Shown: piece after piece, positions 1 through 10,268 of the stretch | Numbering within the stretch: position 1 is the stretch's first letter | Layout of the letters: every line of letters begins with the position of its first letter | NCBI RefSeq assembly: GCF_000217915.1 | Contig: NZ_AFOZ01000017.1 | Span: forward strand, 1 to 64,000 | Reading direction: 5' to 3' | Source of the DNA: Shewanella sp. HN-41 | Lineage (GTDB): Bacteria > Pseudomonadota > Gammaproteobacteria > Enterobacterales > Shewanellaceae | Length of the DNA: 64,000 nucleotides | Notes under the pieces: generated by a model | What the model was told of the DNA's origin: nothing | Seen by the model: only the letters and a program-made list of their open reading frames with translations | Databases searched by the model: none | Program-made: the position numbers and the translations under genes

Positions 1-75
1 TATCGAATGTCTTGCAAACCGGATGGGTCCATATATGTTTTAGTAGAGCCCTCAGGGACACTTCTTGTTAAATAA
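1..75 (+). CDS. possible C-terminal end of a gene entering from the left
   Basis: Frame 1 is open from the first base to a TAA at 73-75 and gives 24 residues ending in GTLLVK. The length is too short to identify. It may be the tail of a plus-strand gene lying outside the window, or chance. The rest of 76-256 shows no gene I can support. Confidence 0.25.
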   Translation, partial: YRMSCKPDGSIYVLVEPSGTLLVK

Positions 76-256
76 AGGGGCGGCGTGTCACTGGGGAAGC
101 AATGACAATTAATACGTAATGCGCGTAACTCAACTGTCTTGTGTTGAGGCATTTGTAGTTATAGATGGCAATGAATTGATATCGCACTGCCATTTTCAAA
201 ACTGCTTAACATGCTTATGGCACTTAACTTATTGCGATAACAGTGCCAGAGCAAAG

Positions 257-685
257 TTAGTTTTTGCTGCTAGTCTCAGTCTCTTTGGCTGTGGGACTGA
301 CAACATCCGTTCCGGCATCGAGATACTGTTTATAGGTATCCTCACCCCAGGCCATGAGCTTATTATTCTTAAAAATGAGAGGAGTGCATTCTTCTTTAGT
401 GGTGATACCATCGGATTTCTCATGGTGAGTGCGATAAAAGAGCACTTGTAATTGTGTTTCTTGAACTGCCTTGGCCTCTGAAAAATCCGCTTTTCCCAAT
501 AGCGACTTCACCTCGGTAATATCCTGCCCTAGGCTTAAATCAGTCATTTTTTGGCTGTTATAGACTTGCCTGTCTTCCCAATCCATTTCATCCGGGGTGG
601 GTTCATAGACGAGTACTACCACTGCGACAAAGGCCACATAGGCGGCGAATATACTGCCAATAATTACCGAAGTTTTTGATTTCAT
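257..685 (-). CDS. DUF3192 family membrane-anchored protein
   Basis: A 142-residue protein with one N-terminal hydrophobic segment (about residues 7-29), then a soluble domain expected in the periplasm. The stretch LSLGQDITEVKSLLGKADF (about residues 51-69) recalls the BamE/SmpA-like fold seen in small envelope proteins; this is a resemblance only. I recognise the family as DUF3192 from Shewanella and Vibrio; its function is unknown. The start has a purine-rich AAGGATAAGG ribosome-binding site. It follows xni on the same strand after a 112-base gap, so it may be separately transcribed. Confidence 0.75.
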   Translation of the reverse strand: MKSKTSVIIGSIFAAYVAFVAVVVLVYEPTPDEMDWEDRQVYNSQKMTDLSLGQDITEVKSLLGKADFSEAKAVQETQLQVLFYRTHHEKSDGITTKEECTPLIFKNNKLMAWGEDTYKQYLDAGTDVVSPTAKETETSSKN

Positions 686-797
686 TTAACCTTATCCTTT
701 CCTCATCAAGTGAGTCTTCCTAGCTCGCCAATAAAATACGCTTTTGTAGCCTTAAGGTAAATGCGTTTATTGCAACTTAGTGTTAACAAGATTCTTA

Positions 798-1586
798 TTA
801 CTCTATGTTAGGGGCTCGATGTGCGCCGCTTACTCGGAAGTCTTTTAAATTGATATTGAGGGGCAAATCTGTTTGCAATTGCGCCAGTTTGTAACTGAGG
901 CGTGCCATTTCTTTGCCTTCGGCCAGTTTCTTCGCTTGCTTAGCGCCTAAGTTAGGCAAAGATGAAAAGAGTGTGCTTAAGGTTCTAAAGGTTTTTAATA
1001 GCTCAGCCGCCGATTTGGGGCCAATCCCTGGGATGCCGGGAATTTTATTGCCGCTATCACCGGCTAGCGCCATTAAATCGAGAAACTGGCTCCGTTCGAC
1101 CCCAAGCTTTTGCTCTAGTGCGGCGATATCGAGGTATTGTTGATTAAAATGATCCCACTGGTTTATACGGACATGATTTAACTGACTAAAACCCTTATCG
1201 GTTGAAACGATAATAGCTTCTCCCTGTGCCTTGGCGGTTTTCATCGCTAAGGTGGCGATAACATCATCGGCCTCGGCGGCGGCATAAATGGAGCCTATGC
1301 CTATTGATGTTAAATGCTCCTGCAGCGCAGTAAGCCCCTCTGCCAGCGGTTCTGGCATAGGTTTACGGCCCTTTTTATAATCGGGGTAAAGCTGTTTTCG
1401 CCAGGAAATCTCATCGCCATCCCAGACGATAGCGACATGGGTTGGCTGGTGCACGCGCAGCAGTTTTGAGCATGCAGCACTGACACGCTCCTTAAGGCTA
1501 GCCATATCGTTCTCATCGGGGATCGCCGCATAAATACGGCGAACCAAATTGAGACCATCGATGATTAAAAATTTATTCATTGGCAA
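798..1586 (-). CDS. xni: flap endonuclease Xni (ExoIX-like)
   Basis: The 262-residue protein belongs to the family of the DNA polymerase I 5'-nuclease domain, acting on 5' flaps and branched DNA in the cytoplasm. Visible features are the N-terminal nuclease strand (IIDGLNLVRRIYA), the acidic EADDVIATLA segment near residue 105, VSTDKGFSQL, and the helix-hairpin-helix segment GIPGIGPKSAAELL near residues 185-200 that binds DNA and a potassium ion in relatives. Length is close to E. coli Xni (about 251). No polymerase domain follows, which separates it from PolA. It lies 21 bases after ppnN on the same strand, so the two are probably co-transcribed. Confidence 0.9.
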   Translation of the reverse strand: MPMNKFLIIDGLNLVRRIYAAIPDENDMASLKERVSAACSKLLRVHQPTHVAIVWDGDEISWRKQLYPDYKKGRKPMPEPLAEGLTALQEHLTSIGIGSIYAAAEADDVIATLAMKTAKAQGEAIIVSTDKGFSQLNHVRINQWDHFNQQYLDIAALEQKLGVERSQFLDLMALAGDSGNKIPGIPGIGPKSAAELLKTFRTLSTLFSSLPNLGAKQAKKLAEGKEMARLSYKLAQLQTDLPLNINLKDFRVSGAHRAPNIE

Positions 1587-1607
1587 ATTTGCATGAGTTA
1601 ACTGACG

Positions 1608-2963
1608 CTATTTGACTATCTTATAGCAGGGAACATAGGTGCTTCCCGGCAGTTTCATCCTGTGTTGGGTGACGAATGCGTTCAGTAGATTGTCCATCAG
1701 CGCCATTAAACGGGGATCACCTTTTAATAGGAAGGGGCCAAAACGCTCAACATGTTTGATCGTATCCGCTTTTACATTACCCGCTACTATACCCGAGAAT
1801 GCTTTGCGAAGATTGGCGGCGAGGTCGGCTTTATTGGTTTGGAAGTGTAAATCCAAATTTGCCATGACTTCGTGGGTTGGTATAAAAGGTAATTGGAATT
1901 CAGGCTCAATTTTCAGTGCCCATTGGTATTGGTAGGCATCGCCCGTGGCGCGGCGGTAGGTTTTGACTTGCTCCATACCTTGTTTCATCACCCTTGCCAC
2001 CTCAGCGGGATTGTCTATGATAATTTGGTATTTTTTCTGTGCTTCAGTTCCTAATGTTGCCCCAATAAATTCATCTATTTTACTAAAGTAATCCGTACTT
2101 TCCGTGGGCCCAGTGAGCACGAGCGGGAAGGGGGTTTCTTGGTTTTCTTTATTTAGCAAAATACCTAGAATATAGAGTAGTTCTTCAGTCGTGCCCGCAC
2201 CGCCGGGGAAAATAATAATGCCGTGACCCAAACGTACGAAGGCTTCCAGACGTTTTTCGATATCGGGTAGGATAACAAGTTCATTGACGATTTGGTTGGG
2301 CGGCTCGGCGGCGATAATACTGGGTTCAGTCAATCCTATATAACGCGCGTTTTTAACTCTTTGTTTTGCATGGCCGATGGCCGCACCTTTCATCGGTCCT
2401 TCCATCGCCCCTGGCCCGCAACCAGTACAGATATCCAGCTCCCTTAGCCCGAGTTGGTAACCCACCTCGCGGGTGTATTGATATTCGACGGCGTTGATAC
2501 TGTGGCCGCCCCAGCACACAACCACGTTGGGATCCTTCATCGGTGCAATTGCCCTAGCATTGCGCAGAATATCAAATACAACGTTGGTAATATGATTCGC
2601 ATTGGTCAAATTGATGTGCTTCAGCGTATCGTATTTATCGCTGATATAGAGAATGTCCCTGAGTACAGCGAACAGATGCTCTTGAATACCTATGATGATT
2701 TGGCCATCGACAAAGGCTTGTTCTGGGGGATTAATGAGTTCTAATTTTACGCCGCGTTCTCGCTGCAGGACGTTTATATCGAAATTATGATATTGCTCGA
2801 ATAAGGCTTTCGAGTTATCGGTTTTTGAACCCGCAGCAAGCACGGCTAATGAGCAGTTACGATATAGTTGATATAGTGCGCTTTTGGCGCTTTTTTTAAG
2901 GCGATCAACTTCGAGTTGTGAAAGCTGATCCATGCTACCTTTTGGGCTTATTCTTACTATCAT
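1608..2963 (-). CDS. ppnN: pyrimidine/purine nucleotide 5'-monophosphate nucleosidase PpnN
   Basis: A 451-residue LOG-family enzyme, almost the length of E. coli PpnN (YgdH, 454). The family cleaves nucleoside monophosphates to ribose 5-phosphate and free base; E. coli PpnN is stimulated by (p)ppGpp. The signature is clear: GCGPGAMEG at residues 181-189 and PGGAGTTEE from residue 253. The extra N-terminal region (about 1-140) and the C-terminal region are typical of PpnN and absent in short LOG proteins. It lies between an upstream diguanylate cyclase (56-base gap) and xni (21-base gap), suggesting one minus-strand transcript. Its ribosome-binding site is enclosed in a perfect stem (see the feature at 2968-2991). 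Confidence 0.92.
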   Translation of the reverse strand: MIVRISPKGSMDQLSQLEVDRLKKSAKSALYQLYRNCSLAVLAAGSKTDNSKALFEQYHNFDINVLQRERGVKLELINPPEQAFVDGQIIIGIQEHLFAVLRDILYISDKYDTLKHINLTNANHITNVVFDILRNARAIAPMKDPNVVVCWGGHSINAVEYQYTREVGYQLGLRELDICTGCGPGAMEGPMKGAAIGHAKQRVKNARYIGLTEPSIIAAEPPNQIVNELVILPDIEKRLEAFVRLGHGIIIFPGGAGTTEELLYILGILLNKENQETPFPLVLTGPTESTDYFSKIDEFIGATLGTEAQKKYQIIIDNPAEVARVMKQGMEQVKTYRRATGDAYQYQWALKIEPEFQLPFIPTHEVMANLDLHFQTNKADLAANLRKAFSGIVAGNVKADTIKHVERFGPFLLKGDPRLMALMDNLLNAFVTQHRMKLPGSTYVPCYKIVK

Positions 2964-2967
2964 TTAC

Positions 2968-2991
2968 CACTCCTTCGTTTCGACAGGAGTG
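2968..2991 (-). promoter_or_regulatory. stem-loop enclosing the ppnN ribosome-binding site
   Basis: On the coding (minus) strand CACTCCT and AGGAGTG form a perfect 7-bp stem around a 10-base loop. The AGGAG of the second arm is the only good Shine-Dalgarno sequence for ppnN and sits a few bases before its ATG at 2963. If the stem forms, the ribosome-binding site is hidden. It could be a simple translation brake or a target for a trans-acting factor. The pairing is seen directly; the regulatory role is inferred. Confidence 0.55.
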
Positions 2992-3019
2992 ATAAGAGGA
3001 GACGTATAGTTGAATCTAA

Positions 3020-4576
3020 TTATACGTCTATCACAACCCTGTCTCTGCTTTCATGTTTTGCTTTGTAGAGTGCTGCGTCGGCGCGCTCAAAAGTTTCATG
3101 TATGAGTTCATTCCCCATAACCTGCGCTGCCCCTATAGATACTGTAACTGTAATTCTCTGATTTTTAAATTTAAATGGAATATTTTTTACTTTCTCCCTC
3201 ACCCTGTTTAAAAGTTGAACAATATCGCCATTGCCAACATCTGGGAGTAAAAGTACAAATTCTTCGCCGCCATAACGGGCGACAAACTCAGTGTCTCTGA
3301 GTGAATTTTTGAGTGCCATGGCGATAACCTGCAGCGTTTTATCACCTGTGCTGTGGCCAAAACTGTCATTGATCGTTTTAAAGTGATCAATATCGGCAAC
3401 CGCCACCCAGAGAGGGCCCTTATGGCGTTGATAGTTGCGGTATTCTAGCTCCATGCGCTCTTCTAAGGCGGCACGGTTAGGCAGCTGCGTTAGGCTATCG
3501 AGTAAATTGAGTTTTTGCTGCTCGAACAAACGCTCTTTATAGGTGTTAGCCTCAGAGCTCAGTTCATTGAGCTCTTTACGCATGGTCTCCATCGACTTAC
3601 GTAGTAAAGCCTGCTCCCTTTGTTCGAGGGCTTCTTTGCGGGCAAGGGCTGAACGAATCGAATTGAGCTGCTCGGTAAGTTGCGCCTTGAGATCGACGAT
3701 GTCTTCCACATCGATGATAATCTCACCGGCGTTATCGACGCGGGTGTTGATCTCACGATTGAGCTGGGTCTTAAGTTGGAAACTGCGCTGATTGTGGTTA
3801 TAAGACTCTGTGACGACTTCTCGCACCGCAGTTAAGGCATCGTTCAGGGCGTATAAAAATTCCTGCGATGCCGATTTTTCACGGGCGATATTGTCGAGCA
3901 GTAAGGCTAAAATCGTCTGGTAGGCCTCGAGCAAACTGTCGACTTCGATATCCGATGCCAGCACTTCTTTAATGACTAAGACTTGGTCCCGCTGATCTTT
4001 ACGAAATTCGATTTCCGAAATCATTTGCGCCAACTCATGGGCGAGTTGTCGGTGCTTGGGGAGAACATCGAGTTTTTCAGATTCGTTAAACTGCTGCTGT
4101 AAGATGGTTTCGTAGAAGCCAATGATTTGTTTTACTTTAGGAATATACTCCCAAACCGTGTGAAACGGTTTGGCGAGATCCTGTTTGAAATAGTTAACTT
4201 CTTTTTTTAGCTTTTCAGGGGCAGAGTTGACCCTTTGGATCTGACGGACCACCTGTGCAAGGCCTGTTCGACTCTCTTCGAGCTGTACCATCACATGGTG
4301 GTACTGGCCTTTTAGTAAGCGTTCGACATCGACTAATTCTGGCAATGCTTCATCGACACGCTCAAACGTGTTTAAGTTATGGCGTAGTTTGGCGAGCTTA
4401 TTATCCAGTTCAAGATTTTGCCCTTTGCAGGCGAGACTTAAATGGCCAATAAATTGGAGTAACGTTTGTAACTTGGCATTTCTATCCTCATTGACTTCAT
4501 CTAGGGCGAGTTTAGCCGAGTGAAGTTTTTGTTGAAGTAATGCAAGTTGTGAAACTGTCGCGTTGGAATCCTTCAT
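3020..4576 (-). CDS. diguanylate cyclase with coiled-coil N-terminus
   Basis: A 518-residue cytoplasmic protein with no obvious membrane segment. Residues 1-340 are mostly helical with long heptad-like stretches, ending in a likely coiled coil (EQREQALLRKSMETMRKEL). The C-terminal GGDEF domain (about 355-518) carries the active-site variant GGEEF at 436-440, which is catalytically competent in this family and makes c-di-GMP from two GTP. The usual allosteric I-site RxxD before the active site reads RDTE, so product inhibition may be weak. It is upstream of ppnN and xni on the same strand, possibly the first gene of that transcript. The input signal is not apparent. Confidence 0.88.
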   Translation of the reverse strand: MKDSNATVSQLALLQQKLHSAKLALDEVNEDRNAKLQTLLQFIGHLSLACKGQNLELDNKLAKLRHNLNTFERVDEALPELVDVERLLKGQYHHVMVQLEESRTGLAQVVRQIQRVNSAPEKLKKEVNYFKQDLAKPFHTVWEYIPKVKQIIGFYETILQQQFNESEKLDVLPKHRQLAHELAQMISEIEFRKDQRDQVLVIKEVLASDIEVDSLLEAYQTILALLLDNIAREKSASQEFLYALNDALTAVREVVTESYNHNQRSFQLKTQLNREINTRVDNAGEIIIDVEDIVDLKAQLTEQLNSIRSALARKEALEQREQALLRKSMETMRKELNELSSEANTYKERLFEQQKLNLLDSLTQLPNRAALEERMELEYRNYQRHKGPLWVAVADIDHFKTINDSFGHSTGDKTLQVIAMALKNSLRDTEFVARYGGEEFVLLLPDVGNGDIVQLLNRVREKVKNIPFKFKNQRITVTVSIGAAQVMGNELIHETFERADAALYKAKHESRDRVVIDV

Positions 4577-4726
4577 CCGGAGTGTTTTCCTAGCTCTGCA
4601 AGGCTAAAAAGCATGATGATCCTCTGTCCAGATTAGCTATTAACTCTCATGCTACTAATGTTATAACAACGGCTGTAGAGTGCAAATCTGTTTGCCCGTG
4701 TGTCTGTGATTAATTGCTGATATTGA

Positions 4727-6891
4727 TCAAATATTTTCCAATAAATGCCTATCTTGATTATTTTCCCAGCAAGGCCAGTGAATTTCCTCTTTATTGCCGT
4801 TGGTTTCGACTCGGATAAGCCCGCGTTCGATCCCTTTCTCAAGGTGTAGGAATAGTGGGTTAGCAAAAAGGCTAGGGGGCACAAAATTCAGTGCCCTAAG
4901 GGTGACAAAATGATCCCTATTTGTAGGTAAACTGCGGGCACAGGCTAGTGCCATTTGTACGGTTTCAAATTGCAATTTAGGGGCTACTTTCATTTCTGAT
5001 TTGGCGAGCAAGGGCAAGTGGATAAATCCAAGATTAAAGGTCTGCGTTAGTTGCCGCTCATCCAGTTGTTGTCGCATGCGTGTGATAACGTGCTGCGGCT
5101 CAATACTCTCGGTAAATCGTACGGCCAAAACCCCTTGCCTAATCACATAAACAGGCATGGATAAGGTTTCTGATATGAGATCAGCGAGCTGTGTCATTAC
5201 GGCATTAGCAAAGTATTGGCCATGATTGATATCTGAGGCTAGATATCCTTGGAATTCAATTAAACCGAGGGCCATTGTGGGACGTTGATTTGAACGTCTA
5301 TCACCTAAATGGGCAAGCAGGGCGGCATAGCCTAAGTGATGGGTAAACTGTTCTTCTTGGCTTAATTGTATTAGAACCTCGTTTTGGGCGTGCATTTTTC
5401 GGTGACGATTGAATAGTATAATGATTGTTATCATGAGGATAACTGCAATCACTCCACAGATAGCTAGGAGTATATTGGCGTTTTTTGATGCTTGAATAGT
5501 ATCGTCAAGCTTACCCCGCAGCATACCGAGTTCGAGCTTAAGTTGCTGCTCCGCGAGGGCAGAGGCCGATACTGCAGAGTCTTTTTCGGGTGTTTGCGTC
5601 TGTTGGCTCAGTTCGATAATGCGTTTTTGGGTGGCAATTGTCTTACCTTGATCCCCTAATTTTTCGGCGGAGAGGGCGATTTGTGTCAATGCGGATTTTT
5701 GTTCATCCGCGAGCTTTAACTCGTTGGCGAGGGCCAAGGCGTTGTCGGCATGGGCCATCATCAGTGGCCAATCTTCCTTGGCTTGGGCTATTTCCCCAAT
5801 TAAGAGTTCATTGTAGACGAGATAGTGATGGCTATTTTTTCCTTAAATATTTGGTTTGCCATCAATAAATACTTTAGGGCACTACTATTGTCATCAATGT
5901 TTGAATACGCTTGGCCAAGGTTATGAAAGTTGAGACCTTGGGCGATATAGTTGCCTCGTTTAGCATCTAATTGTTGGGCGTTGAGGTAGTAATCGATTGC
6001 TTTATTCCAATCCCCTTGCTCGCCGTATACCATAGCTATTACTGTCATACAGCTTGATAGATAGGTGTCATTGCCGAGTTTTTTAAAGCCAGCCGCGGCC
6101 TCATGGGCATTATTTAGTGCCTCATCCCATTGTTTTAAGTCTCGATATACCTTGGCAAGTTGTAGCTGAAGATGGGTTTTCATCGAGGGATAGTTGGAGC
6201 GATTTGAAATCCGAATGGCTTCGCTATAATGTTGTAATGATTTAGTGAGTTGTTGATTTTTATTGTAATAATGACCAAGTTTTGATTCTGCTGCCGCAAT
6301 TAAATAATCATTTCTGAGCTTGTAGGCAATGTCCCTGTAGGTATGAAAGTGCATTAACGCTGGCACGTCTTGGCGGAGCACTAAATGTAAGCCACCTAAA
6401 TGTTCCTGAATCGTATGTTTGAGCAACATGGCTTCAATATCGAAGCTGTCATTAATGCGAGTCAAGGCTTCATTATAGAAGGTAATCGCTTCTTGATATT
6501 TTTGCTCTGTTCGCCCAAGGTAACGCCCTCGCAGCATGGAAACTGTTGCTTGCTCAAGGGGGGATTGGGCAATGTTAGCGAGGAGTTCGATTAACGTCTT
6601 GGCATCTTGAAATCCAACCTTAGATTTAACATTTGGCTCCATATTGAGTCTTGCGAGCAGTTGCAAAATATGTTGAAACTCATCGGGGTTATAGCCTTGT
6701 TCCTTGGCGGCGCGTTCGAACTGTTCACGGTTTTTAAAGACGATAGGAAAAGAGATCGATTTATTTAAGGTGTCGTACATTTTCTGCGGGGTTTCACGCA
6801 GTTCTATCTCTTCCGATTCGAGATCGCGTCCTAGGGTGCTAAAGGATGCTGACATCAACAAGGCTACGAGAATAATGATGAGTTTATGCAT
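4727..6891 (-). pseudogene. TPR / membrane / degenerate GGDEF-like signalling gene split by a frameshift
   Basis: Two reading frames make up one gene. The first part (6891 to 5800, 363 codons) starts with a signal peptide (LIIILVALLMSASFSTLG) and has TPR-like helical repeats (for example ALNNAHEAAAGFKKLGND, NKAIDYYLNAQQLDAKRGN). The second part (Met at 5761 to 4727) has more helical repeat, a membrane segment (ILLAICGVIAVILMITIIILF) and a C-terminal domain resembling a GGDEF fold without the GG(D/E)EF motif. A single extra A in the six-A run at 5835-5840 (coding strand) would join them: after KEK the other frame continues NSHHYLVYNELLIGEIAQAKEDW straight into the second part. The joined product would be about 720 residues. 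This may be a real mutation, a sequencing error in a homopolymer, or a slippage site. Confidence 0.75.
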
Positions 6892-7025
6892 TTGAAGGGG
6901 GATCCCATATTTCCTAAATCAAGGCATTTATTTTGTTAGCGTTTGTTAGCGCCTAATGAGGATGCTACATCGACTTGTTATACTTGGGAAAATCATAAGA
7001 AACATAATAACAGAAGGAAGCAAGA

Positions 7026-8843
7026 GTGAAACCCAACAGATTATCAATCTTGGTATTAAGTGCATTATTTTCGGCCAATGTGTGGGCTGATGTAGATTAT
7101 CAAATTGAGCTGAGTCAGCCAGAGCAGCATTTGGCTCAGGTGAGTGTGACTTTTCCGCATGTGAACGTGAGTGATTTAACCGTTAATTTGCCTGTGTGGC
7201 GAACGGGGAAATATCAAGTATTGCCCCTATCCGACGGTGTCCGTTTATTCAAAGCTCAAGATAGCCAAGGCCAGGCTCTCCCATGGAAGCGCACCGCCAG
7301 CGGTGAATGGCAAGTTTTACTCAGCCAACCAACGAGTGTCACCGTCAGTTATCAATTGTATGCTAATGAGCTTGGCCAAAGAGTGCGGCATATCGATGCG
7401 AGCCACGCGTACTTAGATGCCAGCGGTGTATTCATGTATAGCCCGCAATTTCGCTCTGAGCCTGTATCGGTTCAATTGAACGTCCCTCAAACGTGGCAAA
7501 GTTACTCTGGTATGGCTTCGGGCAATGCCTCACATTCTTTCGTTGCTCCCAATTATGATGTGTTAATTGATTCCCCTATCGAAACGGGTGTGAGCACCCA
7601 TAAGCAATTCAGTGCTAATGGCAAAAACTATGAGTTGGTATTTTGGGGGGAAGGCAATTATGACGCCGATAAAGTCGTTAAGGATTTAACGGCATTAAGT
7701 GATCAGGCTAAGGCGATTTGGGACGATTATCCTTTTGATCGTTATGTATATATGGTGCATGCCACCAGCGGCGCCAGTGGTGCGACAGAACATTTAAACT
7801 CTACCGTTATCCAGTTGCCGCGTTTTAGTTTCCGTGAGCGCAAGGATTACCTACGCTTTATCAGCACTGCATCCCATGAGTTTATCCATACTTGGAACGT
7901 AAAAGCCTATCGTCCTGCGGGACTTGTGCCCTACGATTATCAGCATGAAAACATGACGGAATTACTGTGGATGGCCGAAGGCTCTACCAGTTATTTCCAA
8001 GGCCAGTTACTGCTGCGTGCTGGGGTGATGACGCCTAAAGAGTTCCTCGAAGACTTAGCGAAACGCGTTGAGAAAAACCAGCTCAATCCTGGGCGCGAAA
8101 CTCAATCTGTTGCCGAGGCGAGTGCCGGGGAGTGGAGCAGCACGGGCGGCGATTATGCGATTAATCACAGTGTGAATATCTACTCTGAGGGTTACTTAAC
8201 TTCCTTAGCGTTAGATTTTTCGCTGCTGCAAGATACTAAACTGAAGCATTCATACCGCGATGTGCATCGCCGTTTATATCAAGATCACCGTGTGCCAAAG
8301 GGCTATAGTGTTGACGATGTGCAGCACATATTGCAGGATTTATCCGGCAAAGATTATGCGCCTTGGTGGCAGGGAAATGTGAATAGCCCGATGAGTTTAG
8401 ATTTCCCTGAGCTGTTATCGCAGGCTGGGTTAGTGATGTCCTATGGCAAAGATTCAAAAGCCGAGGCATTTGCCGGCATGACGTTAAGCAGCACCCATGG
8501 CTCTTTAGTGTTAGACCAAGTGCTGCGTAATGGCCCAGCGTGGAAGGCGGGGATTGTCGCGGGGGATGAAGTATTAGCGATTAATGGTCTTAAGGTGACT
8601 GCTGCGGGTTTTGATAAGCGCATCAAAGACTTTAAGACTGGCGATAGCATTGAAGTGACATTATTCAGTAACGATAAGATCAAGCAGGTTAAGCTCATTC
8701 TGGGTGAACAGCAAAGCGGCAAGCTAGTGCTCAAGGGCAATGCGAAAGCGACTAAGCAACAAAAAGCCTTCTTCAAGGCTTGGTTGGGCATTGATTGGCC
8801 GTTCGATAATAAAGGCGAGTTAGAGTCTAAAGCCAATGACTGA
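7026..8843 (+). CDS. M61 family metallopeptidase with PDZ domain
   Basis: A 605-residue exported peptidase with a signal peptide (about 1-21, ending NVWA). The N-terminal domain (about 25-180) is followed by a gluzincin catalytic domain with HEFIH at 284-288 and the glutamate ligand in WMAEGSTSYF about 30 residues later. A PDZ domain lies around 470-560 (QVLRNGPAWKAGIVAGDEVLAINGLKV). This order is typical of M61 'glycyl aminopeptidases'; the true substrate is unknown. It uses a GTG start preceded by GAAGGA. It converges on rdgC and shares a bidirectional terminator with it. Confidence 0.9.
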   Translation: MKPNRLSILVLSALFSANVWADVDYQIELSQPEQHLAQVSVTFPHVNVSDLTVNLPVWRTGKYQVLPLSDGVRLFKAQDSQGQALPWKRTASGEWQVLLSQPTSVTVSYQLYANELGQRVRHIDASHAYLDASGVFMYSPQFRSEPVSVQLNVPQTWQSYSGMASGNASHSFVAPNYDVLIDSPIETGVSTHKQFSANGKNYELVFWGEGNYDADKVVKDLTALSDQAKAIWDDYPFDRYVYMVHATSGASGATEHLNSTVIQLPRFSFRERKDYLRFISTASHEFIHTWNVKAYRPAGLVPYDYQHENMTELLWMAEGSTSYFQGQLLLRAGVMTPKEFLEDLAKRVEKNQLNPGRETQSVAEASAGEWSSTGGDYAINHSVNIYSEGYLTSLALDFSLLQDTKLKHSYRDVHRRLYQDHRVPKGYSVDDVQHILQDLSGKDYAPWWQGNVNSPMSLDFPELLSQAGLVMSYGKDSKAEAFAGMTLSSTHGSLVLDQVLRNGPAWKAGIVAGDEVLAINGLKVTAAGFDKRIKDFKTGDSIEVTLFSNDKIKQVKLILGEQQSGKLVLKGNAKATKQQKAFFKAWLGIDWPFDNKGELESKAND

Positions 8844-8876
8844 CACTAGTGATTAAAGTTAGTGCCTAATGCTAGT

Positions 8877-8945
8877 GCCTAAAGTTAGTAACTAAATCAA
8901 GTGATTCGGCTTAATGCGATTAAGCTAAATGCCTTAACTTTAGGC
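8877..8945. repeat. nested inverted repeats downstream of the M61 gene
   Basis: The 11-base arm GCCTAAAGTTA at 8877-8887 is perfectly complementary to TAACTTTAGGC at 8935-8945. Inside lies a second palindrome, CTTAAT-GCG-ATTAAG, at 8910-8924. Short imperfect direct repeats of TTAGTGCCTAA precede it at about 8857-8884. No coding potential is seen. Confidence 0.5.
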
Positions 8946-8960
8946 GTTTAACTGTCATAA

Positions 8961-8995
8961 AAAAGGCGCGCCCTCATTTGGAAGGTGCGCCTTTT
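8961..8995. terminator. bidirectional intrinsic terminator between the M61 gene and rdgC
   Basis: A 12-base stem (AAAAGGCGCGCC with GGTGCGCCTTTT, one G-T wobble) closes an 11-base loop. It is flanked by an A-run on the left and a T-run on the right, so it can act in both directions for these convergent genes. Confidence 0.85.
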
Positions 8996-9062
8996 GTTAT
9001 TCTGTCTTTCAACTCACTCATACGAGCGAGTCGCAAATTTAGCTTAACTCACTCGCTGAGGC

Positions 9063-9977
9063 TTAAACTTGCGCTTCTTCGAGTCCACCGAGTGCTGCAA
9101 CGAGTGCATGCATCAAGGCGACTAACTCACTGCCCATCAAGGCAAAGTCGGCATCTAAACGGGCCATTGGGTCATCGGTGCCCACTTCGTCGTTACCCGC
9201 TCTAAATTCTTCAGAAAACTTAAGGCGCTTAACACTGGCGTCCGATTGCAACAGTAGGGCGATTGATTGTCCAAAGTGCAGGGCTATCTTATGGACTTCT
9301 TTGCCCGTGGCGAGGTGGGCTAATACTTCATCTTCCTTAAGATCCTGCTGCTTAAAGCGAACGATTCCGCCTTCGTCGGCGGCGGATTTAAGTTCAGCTT
9401 CATCTTGCATCTCAAAGGGTAATGGCGCGCTGCCATTCTTTAACCATTCGGTTAAATGGGATTCAACAGGCGCTTTAAAGCTCAAAGGGATCACGGGTAA
9501 ACTGCCTAAGGCTTTACGTAATAAGGCTAATAATTCTTCGGCCTTAGTGGCGCTTGAGCTATCGACGAGGATCATTTCAAGCTCTGGTAAAATCAGTGCG
9601 TGAGTCTGGCTACGGCGTGAAAAAGCCCGTGGTAGTAAGCTAGTGATGATTTCATCTTTGAGCGCATCTTTTTCTTTTTTCGCGAGTTTTCGATTTTCTT
9701 CATCTTCGATGAGGGTGACTTTTTCTTCCAAGGCTTCTTTGATGACTTGGCCGGGGAGAATTTTTTCTTCTTTGGTCACACAGATCAGATGGCGATTATT
9801 GGCGCTGTGTACCAATGAACTGCCTTGTTTGCCCAGTGCGTTGGAGAAGCCAAATTTACTGACATCTTGGCTTGAGCACGGAGAAAAAGTGAAATCGGCC
9901 AGCGCAGTTTCAAGAGTTTCAGTTTCGACGGCAAAAGGTTTATTGAAACGATAAAGAGTAAGATTTTTAAACCACAT
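9063..9977 (-). CDS. rdgC: recombination-associated protein RdgC
   Basis: A 304-residue protein recognised as RdgC, nearly the same length as in E. coli (303). RdgC is a nucleoid-associated protein that forms a ring around double-stranded DNA and limits RecA function. The N-terminus [15 protein letters not shown] and the segment [19 protein letters not shown] are characteristic of the family. The middle (about 95-120) is lysine/glutamate rich. It is a single gene with its own terminator downstream, convergent with the M61 peptidase. Confidence 0.95.
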   Translation of the reverse strand: MWFKNLTLYRFNKPFAVETETLETALADFTFSPCSSQDVSKFGFSNALGKQGSSLVHSANNRHLICVTKEEKILPGQVIKEALEEKVTLIEDEENRKLAKKEKDALKDEIITSLLPRAFSRRSQTHALILPELEMILVDSSSATKAEELLALLRKALGSLPVIPLSFKAPVESHLTEWLKNGSAPLPFEMQDEAELKSAADEGGIVRFKQQDLKEDEVLAHLATGKEVHKIALHFGQSIALLLQSDASVKRLKFSEEFRAGNDEVGTDDPMARLDADFALMGSELVALMHALVAALGGLEEAQV

Positions 9978-10179
9978 AAGAAGCGCTCATTGGAAAATAA
10001 AGTGGCAGTTTACGGCATAGTTGGAGCTGGGTAAACCTGTGCGAAACAGTCAAATCTTTACCCAGATACAGAATTCATCAAATTGTAACATTGAAAAAAA
10101 TCCCGCTGTAACCCTTGTGGTTATTGGCTTTTTATTTCGAGATGTCAGGTGAATCCCAATGATTAAACCCAAGTTGTCA

Positions 10180-10225
10180 CATTTGAAATAAAACTGAAAC
10201 ACATTCATTGCACACTTTCGGTCGT
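10180..10225 (+). promoter_or_regulatory. weak Pho-box-like sequence before the porin gene
   Basis: TTGTCAC, followed at 11-base steps by GAAATAA, GAAACAC and ATTGCAC, loosely follows the 11-base phasing of PhoB sites. The match is much poorer than those before phoB and pstS. It is listed because the next genes are phoB and phoR; a PhoB role here is inference. Confidence 0.25.
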
Positions 10226-10268
10226 TCCAAACCAATAACCAAGACGAACATAACGTCGAAAGGATTAA

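Noticed and set aside
119..451. Plus-strand 110-codon frame at the left edge
   Set aside because: It lies opposite the better supported DUF3192 gene, has no family features and no convincing ribosome-binding site.
5638..5868. Plus-strand 76-codon frame over the frameshift region
   Set aside because: It is opposite coding sequence, has no motif, and disappears when the minus-strand frames are joined.
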